Below, in pieces: positions 16,235-24,514 of a stretch of DNA of 64,000 bases (position 1 is the first letter of the stretch; the number at the start of each line of letters is the position of its first letter). The stretch is from NCBI RefSeq assembly GCF_030538595.1, contig NZ_JAUNTS010000001.1:110200-174199 (forward strand), read 5' to 3'. The notes under the pieces are model-generated. The model had not been told where the DNA came from, did not search any database, and worked only from the letters and a program-made list of their open reading frames with translations. The stretch is from Kocuria sp. GTDB taxonomy: Bacteria; Actinomycetota; Actinomycetes; Actinomycetales; Micrococcaceae. The translations under genes and the position numbers were made by a program.

Positions 16235-19224
16235 GGGCCGCGGCTCCCGGTTGGGAGCGTCACGAGATCACCGATGGCGCACGGCACGGCATCGTCTTCG
16301 AGGTGCTCGTGCGGCGCCGTGCCCGAGCAACGGTCAGCGGGGGCGTGAACGTGCCCAACAACGCCTCGACCGGCGGGGCAGCAGGGTCTCAGCCTCACGT
16401 CACCGGGTGTGACAGTTCCGAGCTGTCACACTCTTTCGACCCCTCCGAGACCACTGTTTCCCCTGGTCAGGAGGCAGATTGTCGGGCACGGTCATTAGCC
16501 CCTATGGGGAGCCCCGCGTTACGACCGTATGACCGTGGTTCCGTCACCGGCTCGACGACGTCCTCGCCGAGCTGTGTCGGTGGGGGCGCGCCTGTGCCTA
16601 CGACCGCGTTCCGCGACCTTCCGTCGGTGAGGGCGATGGGGACGGGTCGGCTCGGGATCATCGTGGGCTTCGACACTGAGTTCACGACCATCGACGTGGA
16701 ACGGGTGATCGACTCGTACCAATTCGCGGTGCCTGACCCACTCGATCCGTCGGTAGTCGTCGAGGTCGTCATTCTGCCTCCGCTGGGCTCTGATGCTCGC
16801 ATCTCATTGCACACGGCGCTGTGGACCGTGGTGGTGGCCGCTGAACTGTGGCGCTCCCCGCTGGTGCCAGACGAGGTCGGTCCGCGTGGCGTGTCGCGCG
16901 GTGCGTTCTGGTCGGATGACTGGTGGGAGCGCCGGGAGGCGCTGGCGAAGCTGCGCGTGCCCATCGTCCTCGCTTGCCACTACGGGGCAGCGGATCTCAC
17001 GGCCTTCCGCTCAGGTGGGCAGGCTCGGGAACTGGACGCCCTGGTCCGCCTGACTTCAGCTGCCGGTGGTCTCGTGACGCTGCTGCCGTTCCGCTCGCAA
17101 CGCGGTAACGAGAACGGGTATTGGTGGGAGAGTCTCTCGGTGTCCGTCCGCGACACGATGTCGCAGGCCCCTGCCGGGAAGAAGTCGCTCGCTGTGCTTG
17201 GCAAGGCGTGCGGGGTGGCGAAACTCGACGTTCCGGAGGGTTGGGTCTCCCGGATGACCGAGTACCGGCGCGAGCATCTGGCCGAGTTCCTGGAGTACGG
17301 GGTCAACGACGCCTACATCGTCCTGGAGTACCTCGCGAGGCTCTGGGGCGATGGCGTGGTGCCTCCCATCACGCTGAGCGGAGGTGCCGCCGCTGCCCTC
17401 GTGGACTCGGGAAGCGCTTACCTCGGCGCGTCGAGCCCGGCAGAGTTCCGACGGAAGTTCGCTGGCCTCGTAGACGAAGATAACGGCGTAGAGGCCGTCG
17501 AGGAGGGAGACCGGCTGAGCTTCTACGCGAAGCGAGGCCGCAACCCGCTTGATGGTTCGGCGGCGCAGCTGTCGTCGGCATTCGCCCGCGCCTATCACGG
17601 TGGGCTCAACTCGTGCCCGATGCCGGGCTACTACCCGATCCCCACCGTGGACATCGACGCGCAAAATGCCTACCCCACCGCGATGGCGCTGGTGCGCGAT
17701 CTCGACTGGGAGGCCGGTGCCATCGAGGAGGTCGTGCACGAGCGTTTCCTCACCATCGACGACCTGCCGACTGCGTCGACCCCGTTCGTCGGGTTTGTGT
17801 CCTTCGAGTTTCCTGCCGAGGTCGCTCACCCGTGCCTGCCTATCGTCGCCGACGGCACACTTGTCTACCCGCGCACCTCCGAGGGCGTGGCGGGTTCGTG
17901 GTCGGGTGGCCCCGAGGTGTGTCTCGCGCTCCGCCTCGGCGCCGAGGTCTATTGCCAGATCGGCTTCTTCGGGCGCGAACTGAGGCGGGACGGGAGGCCG
18001 AGCTTGTCCCTGCGTAACGGCGTGAAGCAGCTCATCGACGATCGGAACGCCGCCAAGGCGCTCTTCGGCAAGGGTTCTCTGGAGGAACAGACCCTCAAGA
18101 CCGGTGTCAACTCCGTGTATGGGAAGACCGCGCAGGACGTGGCTGAGCAGCGGTCCTGGGATGCTCTTTCGCAGGAGATGGACAACGTCGGGGGTTCGGC
18201 GATTTCCAGCCCCTACCATGCGGCTACCACCACGTCCTTTGTGCGGGCACAGCTCCTGGCGACTATGAATCAGATCGTCGATCGGGGTGGGTGCGTCTAC
18301 TCGGTGACCACGGACGGGTTCATCACCGATCTCTCAGTTGACGAGGTCGCTTCTCTCGACCTGTACGGACTTGCGGAGCCGCTCCGCGAGTCGCGCACTG
18401 CCCTGACGGGCGACCCGTCCATCTGGGAGACCAAGCACCAGCAGGACGATCTGGTGAATTTCACGACACGGGGCAATGCTTCGTTGTCCTTTGGCGGGGT
18501 GTGCGCTCACAACGGTCTCAAGGTCCCGAAGGGGGTCGTTGAGGATAGCGCTGAAGACCGGGAATACCTGCTGCGCGCTGTCGTCACCCGCGAAGGCCGG
18601 GTCCCGAATGGCTATACACGGTTCCCGTCCTTCCAGGAGCTGTCGCGGACGGAAAACCGCAGGGACTTCATTCCGTCCCGCGTTGAGCGGTCCGTTTCGA
18701 TGGACTACGACCTCAAGCGCAAGCCAGTCATGTCGTCGATGACTCCTGAGTTTGTACCGCTTCCCGACGGAACGATGCATGAGGTGGCGACCTTCACCAC
18801 CGAGCCCTGGGAGACCGTCGAGGAGTGCCTGCGGGCTCGACAGATCGCCCGCGAGATGGCGCAGACCAGCTGTCTGCGCACTGTGGCGCAGTGGCGCGAC
18901 TGGGATGTGCGGTATTCCCATGGCAAGGGACGTCGCATCGTCACACCGCAGCGCGCTGTTCTCATGTCGATCGTCATGGCCCACCGGCAGGGCGTGGTGG
19001 AGATCCCAACTCTGGCAGAGGGCGCGCTGAGCGTGCAGCAGCGCCTCGACTGGCTCGCCGAGTGGGGGCTCGGGACGGTATCCCGTGGGGACTGGGACAA
19101 CGCGCGCCGACCGGAGAGGACCTCACAGATGCTGCCTCGGGAGACGTTGGAACCGTACCTGAGTCGTATGCGGCAGATGCCGTCCGGCGAGCATCCCGGC
19201 CCGGCCGACCGGCTGCCGCTGTAA
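16231..19224 (+). CDS. Family-B DNA polymerase, pipolin-type (piPolB-like)
   Basis: 997 residues. An exonuclease domain shows ExoI FDTEF (D148, E150), an ExoII-like HYGAADL and ExoIII YGVND. The polymerase domain has motif A DAQNAYP (D476), motif B KTGVNSVYG (K623) and motif C TTDG (D695). After motif C, FTTRG (TTRG at 745-748) occupies the place where primer-independent PolB enzymes carry KTRG, from memory. Length and layout fit piPolB rather than the shorter phage phi29 enzymes; no terminal-protein gene is visible. The first ~140 residues are low-complexity and contain a hairpin, so a later start is possible; the ATGA overlap supports 16231. Confidence 0.85.
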   Translation: MRAAAPGWERHEITDGARHGIVFEVLVRRRARATVSGGVNVPNNASTGGAAGSQPHVTGCDSSELSHSFDPSETTVSPGQEADCRARSLAPMGSPALRPYDRGSVTGSTTSSPSCVGGGAPVPTTAFRDLPSVRAMGTGRLGIIVGFDTEFTTIDVERVIDSYQFAVPDPLDPSVVVEVVILPPLGSDARISLHTALWTVVVAAELWRSPLVPDEVGPRGVSRGAFWSDDWWERREALAKLRVPIVLACHYGAADLTAFRSGGQARELDALVRLTSAAGGLVTLLPFRSQRGNENGYWWESLSVSVRDTMSQAPAGKKSLAVLGKACGVAKLDVPEGWVSRMTEYRREHLAEFLEYGVNDAYIVLEYLARLWGDGVVPPITLSGGAAAALVDSGSAYLGASSPAEFRRKFAGLVDEDNGVEAVEEGDRLSFYAKRGRNPLDGSAAQLSSAFARAYHGGLNSCPMPGYYPIPTVDIDAQNAYPTAMALVRDLDWEAGAIEEVVHERFLTIDDLPTASTPFVGFVSFEFPAEVAHPCLPIVADGTLVYPRTSEGVAGSWSGGPEVCLALRLGAEVYCQIGFFGRELRRDGRPSLSLRNGVKQLIDDRNAAKALFGKGSLEEQTLKTGVNSVYGKTAQDVAEQRSWDALSQEMDNVGGSAISSPYHAATTTSFVRAQLLATMNQIVDRGGCVYSVTTDGFITDLSVDEVASLDLYGLAEPLRESRTALTGDPSIWETKHQQDDLVNFTTRGNASLSFGGVCAHNGLKVPKGVVEDSAEDREYLLRAVVTREGRVPNGYTRFPSFQELSRTENRRDFIPSRVERSVSMDYDLKRKPVMSSMTPEFVPLPDGTMHEVATFTTEPWETVEECLRARQIAREMAQTSCLRTVAQWRDWDVRYSHGKGRRIVTPQRAVLMSIVMAHRQGVVEIPTLAEGALSVQQRLDWLAEWGLGTVSRGDWDNARRPERTSQMLPRETLEPYLSRMRQMPSGEHPGPADRLPL
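16407..16431. repeat. Perfect 9-bp inverted repeat within the polymerase 5' region
   Basis: GTGTGACAG-TTCCGAG-CTGTCACAC. Located in the N-terminal low-complexity part of the polymerase frame. Could be an operator, an mRNA hairpin that modulates the downstream start, or a replication/nicking site. Confidence 0.55.
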
Positions 19225-19419
19225 TGCTTCCTCGATACCTAGCCGTCGAGCCCATCGGCTCATCTCCCCACCGGCCCCCAGCACAGCGATGTTCGCGACA
19301 AGGGCATTCCCGCGAGCGTCCATCAGGGTCTACCCCGTCGGACAACTCAGGACACCTCTGATTCGCCGTTCAACGAGGTCCATCAGCAACTCATTAAACA
19401 CATTCGTAGGAGGGTCCAA

Positions 19420-20025
19420 ATGTCATCGAACACTACTGGGCAGGTGGTCGGCTACGTGCGCGTGAGCGCCGCCGACCAGAACGAAGCGCGGCAGCTCGAA
19501 GCGGTCGGCGACGTCGACCGGCTGTTCTCCGAGAAGGTCTCTGGGAAGAACACCGCTGACCGCGAGCAGCTCCAGGAGATGCTCGCGTACGTCCGTGCGG
19601 GCGACAAGGTGCGGGTGAAGTCGCCGGACCGGCTCGCTCGCTCGACGACGGATCTGCTCTCAATCGTCCGGGGCCTCGCCGCGAAGGGCGTCGCCGTCGA
19701 GTTCGTCGACAACCCGGCGCTCAACACCGACACGCCTCATGGTGAGTTCATGCTGACGATCCTCGCGGCCGTCGCCGAGTTGGAGCGGGCCACGATCCGA
19801 GAGCGGCAGGCCGAGGGCATCGCGATCGCTAAGCGACGAGGTGTGTATGACCGGGGACCGAAGTTGTCGGTTAAGCAGATCGATTCTGCTCGGGAGCAGG
19901 TCCGGGGTGGGGTGGCGAAGGCGGTCGTTGCCCGTGATCTGGGCGTGAGTCGGTCGACGCAGTATGACGCGCTGAACGGCAGGGGCCGCTATGCGAGGCG
20001 GTGGCTCCCTCTCCCTGAATGTTGA
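19420..20025 (+). CDS. Small serine recombinase (resolvase/invertase)
   Basis: 201 residues. Catalytic domain opens GYVRVSAADQNEARQLEAV with Ser16; R..DRLARS and the helix MLTILAAVAELERATIRERQ follow, and the C-terminal helix-turn-helix is VVARDLGVSRSTQYDAL. Typical of plasmid multimer resolvases. AGGAGG precedes the ATG. The 195-bp gap upstream (19225-19419) holds no gene and is a candidate res site. Confidence 0.92.
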   Translation: MSSNTTGQVVGYVRVSAADQNEARQLEAVGDVDRLFSEKVSGKNTADREQLQEMLAYVRAGDKVRVKSPDRLARSTTDLLSIVRGLAAKGVAVEFVDNPALNTDTPHGEFMLTILAAVAELERATIRERQAEGIAIAKRRGVYDRGPKLSVKQIDSAREQVRGGVAKAVVARDLGVSRSTQYDALNGRGRYARRWLPLPEC

Positions 20026-20041
20026 CGCCGCCGTGTCAACA
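20020..20041. terminator. Inverted repeat at the resolvase stop codon
   Basis: TGTTGAC-GCCGCCGT-GTCAACA, perfect 7-bp arms overlapping the stop codon. Possible terminator or recombination/operator site for the resolvase. The region to 20213 holds no gene I trust. Confidence 0.4.
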
Positions 20042-20213
20042 GTTTGCAGCGGTGCGGTGGTCGCGCCGTTCGTGGGGTGGGCGGCCAGGGACCGCCCCGG
20101 GTGAGGGGGTGAGAGGAAAGCAAACATGAACGGCGCTCTGAGCAATCCGAACATTGCAGTCCAGCAGCGTTCACAAGAGCACCGGCATCGCCGGGTGAAG
20201 AGAGGAGACCAGC

Positions 20214-20558
20214 ATGGCGAACCAGACGAAGGCACAGCGGATCGAGGCGAAGGTCGACAGCGGCTTGTCGCATATCGAGGCGGAGATCGAGGTCGAACAG
20301 GAGGACGCCGCTGCTCGTATCGCTCGGCTGCGGAAGCGGCAGGAGAAGGAGGACGCGAAGGTCCGTGGGATCGTCGTCGACCTCTTGGAGGAGGAGCACT
20401 CGGAGGTTTTCGAGCGTCTCCAGGCCAAGGCGCGGGAGCGGCTGGTCGGTGAGGCTCAGCGTCGTCGGGAGCGTGCGAAGCGGGCGGCGCGTTCGCCTCG
20501 GGTCGCGGCACCGGTTGGCGAGGAGACCGAGCAGTCGGTGTATTCCACCGGGGCGTGA
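20214..20558 (+). CDS. Charged coiled-coil accessory protein of the mobilisation region
   Basis: 114 residues, almost entirely helical and rich in Glu, Arg, Lys and Ala (IEAEIEVEQEDAAARIARLRKRQEKEDAKV), with a basic tail. GAGGAGACC precedes the ATG. No enzyme motif. Position before mobC suggests a plasmid-type accessory DNA-binding or partition factor, but this is inference. Confidence 0.65.
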   Translation: MANQTKAQRIEAKVDSGLSHIEAEIEVEQEDAAARIARLRKRQEKEDAKVRGIVVDLLEEEHSEVFERLQAKARERLVGEAQRRRERAKRAARSPRVAAPVGEETEQSVYSTGA

Positions 20559-20728
20559 GGCCGGTGGTCAGGAGGGGTCGAGGGGAGGGCGCAGCCCTCC
20601 CCCGCAAGCTCCTTTGAGGAAGACGAGCGCCTGCGATGTCTGACGAAAAGGTTGCTTGCACCTCATGTGTCTGGGTCACCGGGCAGAGCAGGCATTTGAA
20701 GCACGACGACGAAGGAGGAGGGATTCAC

Positions 20729-21139
20729 ATGGCAAGCAACAACCCAGACACGCGGCCACCGAGTAAGGGTAAGCGACTCACCGTGCGGTTCGACGAAGGA
20801 GAACTCGCACGCGTGAGGCGGCGCGCCCTTGCGATGGGGGTCGCTCCGTCGGCACTGGTCCGGGCCTCCGTCCTCGACGTTATCGGGGCCGGGGCTGTGC
20901 CGACGGCGATCGCGGCAGCGATCGCGGACCCCGAAGGGGTCACTGCGGACACTTCTGCTCTGCGAGAGCTGCGCATCGAAGTGAACCGCATCGGCGTGAA
21001 CTTCAACCAGCTGGTGCGCAAGGTCAACCAGCACGGGACTGCGGCGTTCAGTCCAACTGCGTTGGCGGTGCTCGCGCAGCTGACAGACGCGCTGCGTCGG
21101 GTCGAGGACGAGCTGGGCGGGACGAGGCGGGCGGCATGA
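20729..21139 (+). CDS. mobC: MobC-like relaxosome accessory protein
   Basis: 136 residues: KGKRLTVRFDEGELARVRRRALAMGVAPSALVRASVLD is the ribbon-helix-helix DNA-binding part, and ELRIEVNRIGVNFNQLVRKVNQHG is the conserved MobC segment. It binds oriT and helps the relaxase nick. The ATG at 20729 has a strong AAGGAGGAGG; a longer frame from 20636 exists but lacks a good site. Stop overlaps the relaxase ATG. Confidence 0.9.
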   Translation: MASNNPDTRPPSKGKRLTVRFDEGELARVRRRALAMGVAPSALVRASVLDVIGAGAVPTAIAAAIADPEGVTADTSALRELRIEVNRIGVNFNQLVRKVNQHGTAAFSPTALAVLAQLTDALRRVEDELGGTRRAA

Positions 21140-22341
21140 GCGTCACCAACTCCAAGCGCATCGCCAAGACCCGGCCCAAGGTCGAGTACGAGTTGTACGG
21201 GGCCAAGGGCACCGAGAAGTACCGGCGCAACAAGGCCGAGGGCACCGACCGGGTGGCAGCGCTGCGTGTGGACGCCGAGAGCCCTGATGAGTTCATCGAG
21301 CGCGCCGACGCACTGGCGAGGGCGCACGGCCGCCGGATCGAGGCTCGCTCCTTGATCCAGAGCTTCGAGCGCAGCGAGTTCGACCCGAACGATCCCGAGG
21401 CTGTGCAGCAGGTCAACGACTTGGGCTACGAGTTCGCCAAGACGCTGCACCCGAACAGCGACGTGCTGGTGATCACGCACGTCGACGGTGCGGGCGGTCA
21501 CCCGCACAACCACATCACGGTCATCAACCACGACAACGTCACCGGCCGTGCACTTCAGGGCAACAACATGCACTGGCACGTGGCAAAGCAGAACGACGAA
21601 CTGATGCGGGAGTACGGGCTGCGTGTGGCCGAGCGCGGTTCGCGCAACGTGGATCAGCGCTCGCTGTGGGAGCACCGGCGTGAAGGCGAGGCTGTCTCGG
21701 AGTTCGACCGACAGCTCGGCGACCTGATCGAGGAATCGCTTGCCGATCGGCGCTCGGTCGACCTCGAAAGCTTCCGGCAAGTGCTCGCGGAGAAGGGCAT
21801 GGAGCTGGAGCAGAAGGTCCACAAGATCAAGGCCAGCGCCGACGGATCGGCCCAGGACCGCGAGTCGATCGGGTGGACCTACAAGGCCGTCGATACCACG
21901 GGTGAGAAGCCGAGGAAACGACGCAGGAAAGCCTCGTCGCTCTCGGATGAGTTCACCTATCAGGGTGTTCAACAGTTTTTCAATTACAACCAGGAAAGGA
22001 CGGTGCGTCATGAGCACTTGGGACAAGATTGCACAGCAGGAATTCGAGGAGTCCAGGAACAGGCAGGAGGAGCTGTCGAGCACGAGTCACTCGATCGAAC
22101 CGCAGAACGACGCCGCACAGGCGGCGGAGCCGGTGAACAGCTCGGTGGGCTCAAGTCAGAGTTCGGCTCCGGGGGCCGACGGGTCGCCGATGAGCAGGCA
22201 GGAGGTCGTGGCTCTGGTGACGACGTTGCTCGGCGCGTCCAACGTGAAGCAGCTCGGCGAAGGCTCATCGAAGATCTCCAACGAGGAGATTCTGACCAGG
22301 ATCGAGAAGCTCATGGAGCAGAACGAGGGCCTTCGCTCTGA
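21136..22341 (+). CDS. Relaxase (MobA/VirD2 family)
   Basis: 401 residues. The metal-binding triad HPHNH (H122, H124, H126) follows VLVITHVDGAGG, and an N-terminal Tyr (Y21 or Y29) is the likely nucleophile. It should nick oriT and pilot the strand during conjugative mobilisation; no type IV secretion genes are present, so the element would be mobilised by a helper. The last ~110 residues overlap the next gene out of frame and look low-complexity. Confidence 0.9.
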   Translation: MSVTNSKRIAKTRPKVEYELYGAKGTEKYRRNKAEGTDRVAALRVDAESPDEFIERADALARAHGRRIEARSLIQSFERSEFDPNDPEAVQQVNDLGYEFAKTLHPNSDVLVITHVDGAGGHPHNHITVINHDNVTGRALQGNNMHWHVAKQNDELMREYGLRVAERGSRNVDQRSLWEHRREGEAVSEFDRQLGDLIEESLADRRSVDLESFRQVLAEKGMELEQKVHKIKASADGSAQDRESIGWTYKAVDTTGEKPRKRRRKASSLSDEFTYQGVQQFFNYNQERTVRHEHLGQDCTAGIRGVQEQAGGAVEHESLDRTAERRRTGGGAGEQLGGLKSEFGSGGRRVADEQAGGRGSGDDVARRVQREAARRRLIEDLQRGDSDQDREAHGAERGPSL

Positions 22342-22897
22342 TCTGAACCTCCTCAAGGAGGAGGTTCATGCCAAGGCACGTGCAAACATCGATCACAATC
22401 AGCTTGCCGAGCGTATCGGAGACTATCTTGCACCTCAGCTGGAGAGGCGTCTTAGCCCCCAGTTTGATGCTAGTGAAAAGCGTATGGCAGCGGCTTTCAA
22501 GGCTCAGGAGCGCCACCTCGAAGAGCTGGGCCGTACGAAGACTGCCGAGATGAGGGAGACGCTTCAGGACTTCACCAAGGGCCTGGACAGGGGCGAGAGG
22601 ATCGTGGCGGGGCTCAAGAGCGCACTGACCTGGGCAGGTATCGGGAAGATCGCTGTAGCGTTGCTGCCGTTTGTATTTGCCGCAATGGTATGGGGGATGC
22701 TTGTGGGCATCGTCGCGCAGATGTTCGGTATTCCCCAGATCTTCCACTGGGCCTGGACGTCATTCCTGGAGGCAGAGGCGTGGTGGTCGAAGTTGCTCAT
22801 TTTCCTCGCCACGACTGGTAGTGCTTTCGGTTTCTGCTGGCTCGTCTACTGGTCCGGCAATAGGGCGGCAAAGAGTCTTTCCCGGATGATGACCTGA
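22010..22897 (+). CDS. Coiled-coil membrane protein overlapping the relaxase
   Basis: 295 residues. A Ser/Gln-rich N-terminus, a long coiled-coil middle (ILTRIEKLMEQNEGLRSDLN onward) and two C-terminal transmembrane segments (IAVALLPFVFAAMVWGMLVG; LIFLATTGSAFGFCWLVYW). ATG preceded by AGGAAAGGA. It resembles MobB-like accessory proteins encoded within or behind mobA, which tie relaxosomes to the membrane. It overlaps the relaxase by 332 bp in another frame. Confidence 0.75.
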   Translation: MSTWDKIAQQEFEESRNRQEELSSTSHSIEPQNDAAQAAEPVNSSVGSSQSSAPGADGSPMSRQEVVALVTTLLGASNVKQLGEGSSKISNEEILTRIEKLMEQNEGLRSDLNLLKEEVHAKARANIDHNQLAERIGDYLAPQLERRLSPQFDASEKRMAAAFKAQERHLEELGRTKTAEMRETLQDFTKGLDRGERIVAGLKSALTWAGIGKIAVALLPFVFAAMVWGMLVGIVAQMFGIPQIFHWAWTSFLEAEAWWSKLLIFLATTGSAFGFCWLVYWSGNRAAKSLSRMMT

Positions 22898-22908
22898 TGC
22901 ATCGAGAA

Positions 22909-22948
22909 AGCAGCAACCCCGCAGCCATTCGGCTGCGGGGTTGCTGCT
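22909..22948. terminator. Strong bidirectional terminator
   Basis: A perfect 18-bp stem with ATTC loop (left arm 22909-22926, right arm 22931-22948), G+C-rich in the middle, between the convergent membrane-protein and lipoprotein genes. Confidence 0.88.
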
Positions 22949-22964
22949 CTTATTGGTCTCCTGA

Positions 22965-23717
22965 TCAGTCCTTGATCCAGTTGCCGGAGCTGTCGCGCAT
23001 CCAGTCGCCGGTATCCACCGAGGCAACCGAGACGCTGCCGTCGGTCATGACGGCGAGGTTCGCAGTGGCGAAGTTCTTGTAGATCTCATGCGAGCCGCCG
23101 AGAGAGTTTCGCGTTCCGAGGTAGCTGAAGCCGAGAGTGATGTCGGCGTCGTCGTCCTGGGGCGAGGATGCGCAGTCAGCGACCTGGACGATCTGCGAAC
23201 CGTCATCAGAGGCGTAGATGCCTTCCTCCGGGTCGGTTACATCGAGTTCGTCGAGTGTGGCGATCTCGCCCCGGTACAGGGTGGCGTGGGCGATCTTCTG
23301 CCCCTCTGTGTCGTCTCCGTGGTTCTCCAACGTGCTGTAGAAGTCCAGGAGCTCCGTCTTCGCTTGGTCAGAGACGAGTTCAACGCGGATGTCCACGGCG
23401 CAGTACTCGGCCGTTTGCAGGTCGTGGGAGGAGACGGTGAAGCTCTTGACCACGACGCTGCTGGCTTCCTCACCCGCGGCCTGCTTGAGGTCGTCAGGCA
23501 GGACCACGGTCAGCTGCTCGCCCTTGCCCACGGGCTCCATGCCGTTGAGCGGGAAGTCGTAGACGGCGGCCGACTGTCCCTGCGAGGAGTCCTCGCCGGT
23601 CGAGCTGGAGCTGTTCGTGTCGTCCCCCGTGGGTGAAGACGAGCAGCCGACCAGCATCAAGGCTGTGATGGCAGCGGCTGTGGTGAGGGCGGTGGACAGG
23701 GTCTTGCGGCGTGGCAT
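22965..23717 (-). CDS. Secreted lipoprotein of the mobile element
   Basis: 250 residues with a lipoprotein signal (lipobox LVGC, Cys25) and a Ser/Thr-rich linker, then a beta-rich domain (KGEQLTVVLPDDLK, AEYCAVDIRVELVSDQAK, ADITLGFSYLGTRNSLGGSH). Probably anchored outside the membrane. Surface lipoproteins on mobilisable elements often act in surface/entry exclusion, but no family match is recognised. Divergent from the XRE regulator. Confidence 0.75.
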   Translation of the reverse strand: MPRRKTLSTALTTAAAITALMLVGCSSSPTGDDTNSSSSTGEDSSQGQSAAVYDFPLNGMEPVGKGEQLTVVLPDDLKQAAGEEASSVVVKSFTVSSHDLQTAEYCAVDIRVELVSDQAKTELLDFYSTLENHGDDTEGQKIAHATLYRGEIATLDELDVTDPEEGIYASDDGSQIVQVADCASSPQDDDADITLGFSYLGTRNSLGGSHEIYKNFATANLAVMTDGSVSVASVDTGDWMRDSSGNWIKD

Positions 23718-23775
23718 ATGGGCTCTCTTTCTCGTCTCTAGTCTGGTGTTCCGCTCGAACGGGCACAGGTCTACC

Positions 23776-23797
23776 GGGTATCAGAATACCCTGGTAT
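23776..23797. promoter_or_regulatory. Overlapping palindromes between lipoprotein and XRE genes
   Basis: GGGTAT-CAGA-ATACCC (23776-23791) overlaps ATACC-CT-GGTAT (23786-23797). The second ends in a TATAAG that could be the -10 of the XRE gene. Looks like an operator for the XRE protein acting on both divergent promoters. Confidence 0.55.
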
Positions 23798-23827
23798 AAG
23801 GCAGGAATCGGGCTGACTCTTGAAAGA

Positions 23828-24124
23828 GTGCCTAAAGATGAACGTCCCAATGCGGAGCGAGTCGACCTCCCCGTCCTCGCCCGCCCCCTCCAGGAGTACG
23901 TAGGCCGCAACCTCCGCGCCTACCGCAGGCACAAGGGCATCACCCAGGAGCGCGCTGCCGAGCTGCTCGGCTTCGACGTCCGCTACCTCCGGCGCATCGA
24001 GACCGGGCAGATGAACCTCCAGCTCCAGACGATCGACCACATCGCCCGGACCCTGGAGGTCGACCCGCTGGAGTTCTTCACTGGCGGCCCCTGGGATGAG
24101 GACGCAGTCACGGATCAGGGCTGA
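23828..24124 (+). CDS. XRE-family transcriptional regulator
   Basis: 98 residues with a Cro/C1 helix-turn-helix: VGRNLRAYRRHKGITQERAAELLGFDVRYLRRIETGQMNLQLQTIDHIARTLEVDPLEF. The likely start is the GTG at 23828 (GAAAGA upstream); the frame extends further left through the operator, which is unlikely to be translated. Its 3' end overlaps the small disrupted ORF on the other strand. Probably represses element genes. Confidence 0.85.
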   Translation: MPKDERPNAERVDLPVLARPLQEYVGRNLRAYRRHKGITQERAAELLGFDVRYLRRIETGQMNLQLQTIDHIARTLEVDPLEFFTGGPWDEDAVTDQG

Positions 24125-24308
24125 TGCCCAGCTCCTCGTCGGTGTCGTAATACCCGAGCAGGTCACGCTGATCGCGGATCAGCTCGACCGTCGCCCTGTG
24201 CAGCGCCAGCAGGTCGTGCAGGCGCGCCTACTCGTCGGTGAGCTTGGGGCAGCCGCGCCACCAGTTGAATGCCAGGGCATGGCTGCTCGCGTTGGACTCT
24301 GCACTCAT
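24108..24308 (-). pseudogene. Small ORF with an in-frame amber codon
   Basis: A 66-codon frame MSAESNASSHALAFNWWRGC ... TDE-stop-ARLHDLLALHRATVELIRDQ ... ISPDP. The TAG is codon 27 (24230-24228); CAG would give a continuous reading. It overlaps the previous gene by ATGA, as in a working operon. Either a recent nonsense mutation or an assembly error. Confidence 0.55.
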
Positions 24309-24496
24309 TGCTGTCCCCTCCTCCGGGCACGGATAGCGCGCATGTCGACCACGACGGCGATCGACAGCGGCCCGTGCACCGGGCAGTAGTAGACCCGGCT
24401 CACGCTCATGTCCTCAGACATGACGAGCGCCCGCTTGGCAATATTTGGCAGCTCACACTGCACGCACACGCGCAGCTCCCAATCCTCATCAGTCAT
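24305..24496 (-). CDS. Small zinc-finger-like protein
   Basis: 63 residues with VCVQC near the N-terminus and YYCPVHG near the middle, a likely Cys3His zinc site. ATG start with AAGGAG eight bases upstream. Lies 18 bp behind ardA in the same direction and overlaps the next ORF, so part of an ardA operon. Function unknown. Confidence 0.65.
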   Translation of the reverse strand: MTDEDWELRVCVQCELPNIAKRALVMSEDMSVSRVYYCPVHGPLSIAVVVDMRAIRARRRGQQ

Positions 24497-24514
24497 CAGC
24501 ACAACTCCTTCCCG

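Noticed and set aside
17056-18219. 387-codon minus-strand ORF within the polymerase
   Set aside because: Low-complexity Arg/His-rich translation opposite a gene with intact polymerase motifs.
20725-22083. 452-codon minus-strand ORF across mobC and relaxase
   Set aside because: Antisense shadow in high-GC DNA; no protein family features, while the plus strand encodes clear MobC and relaxase motifs.
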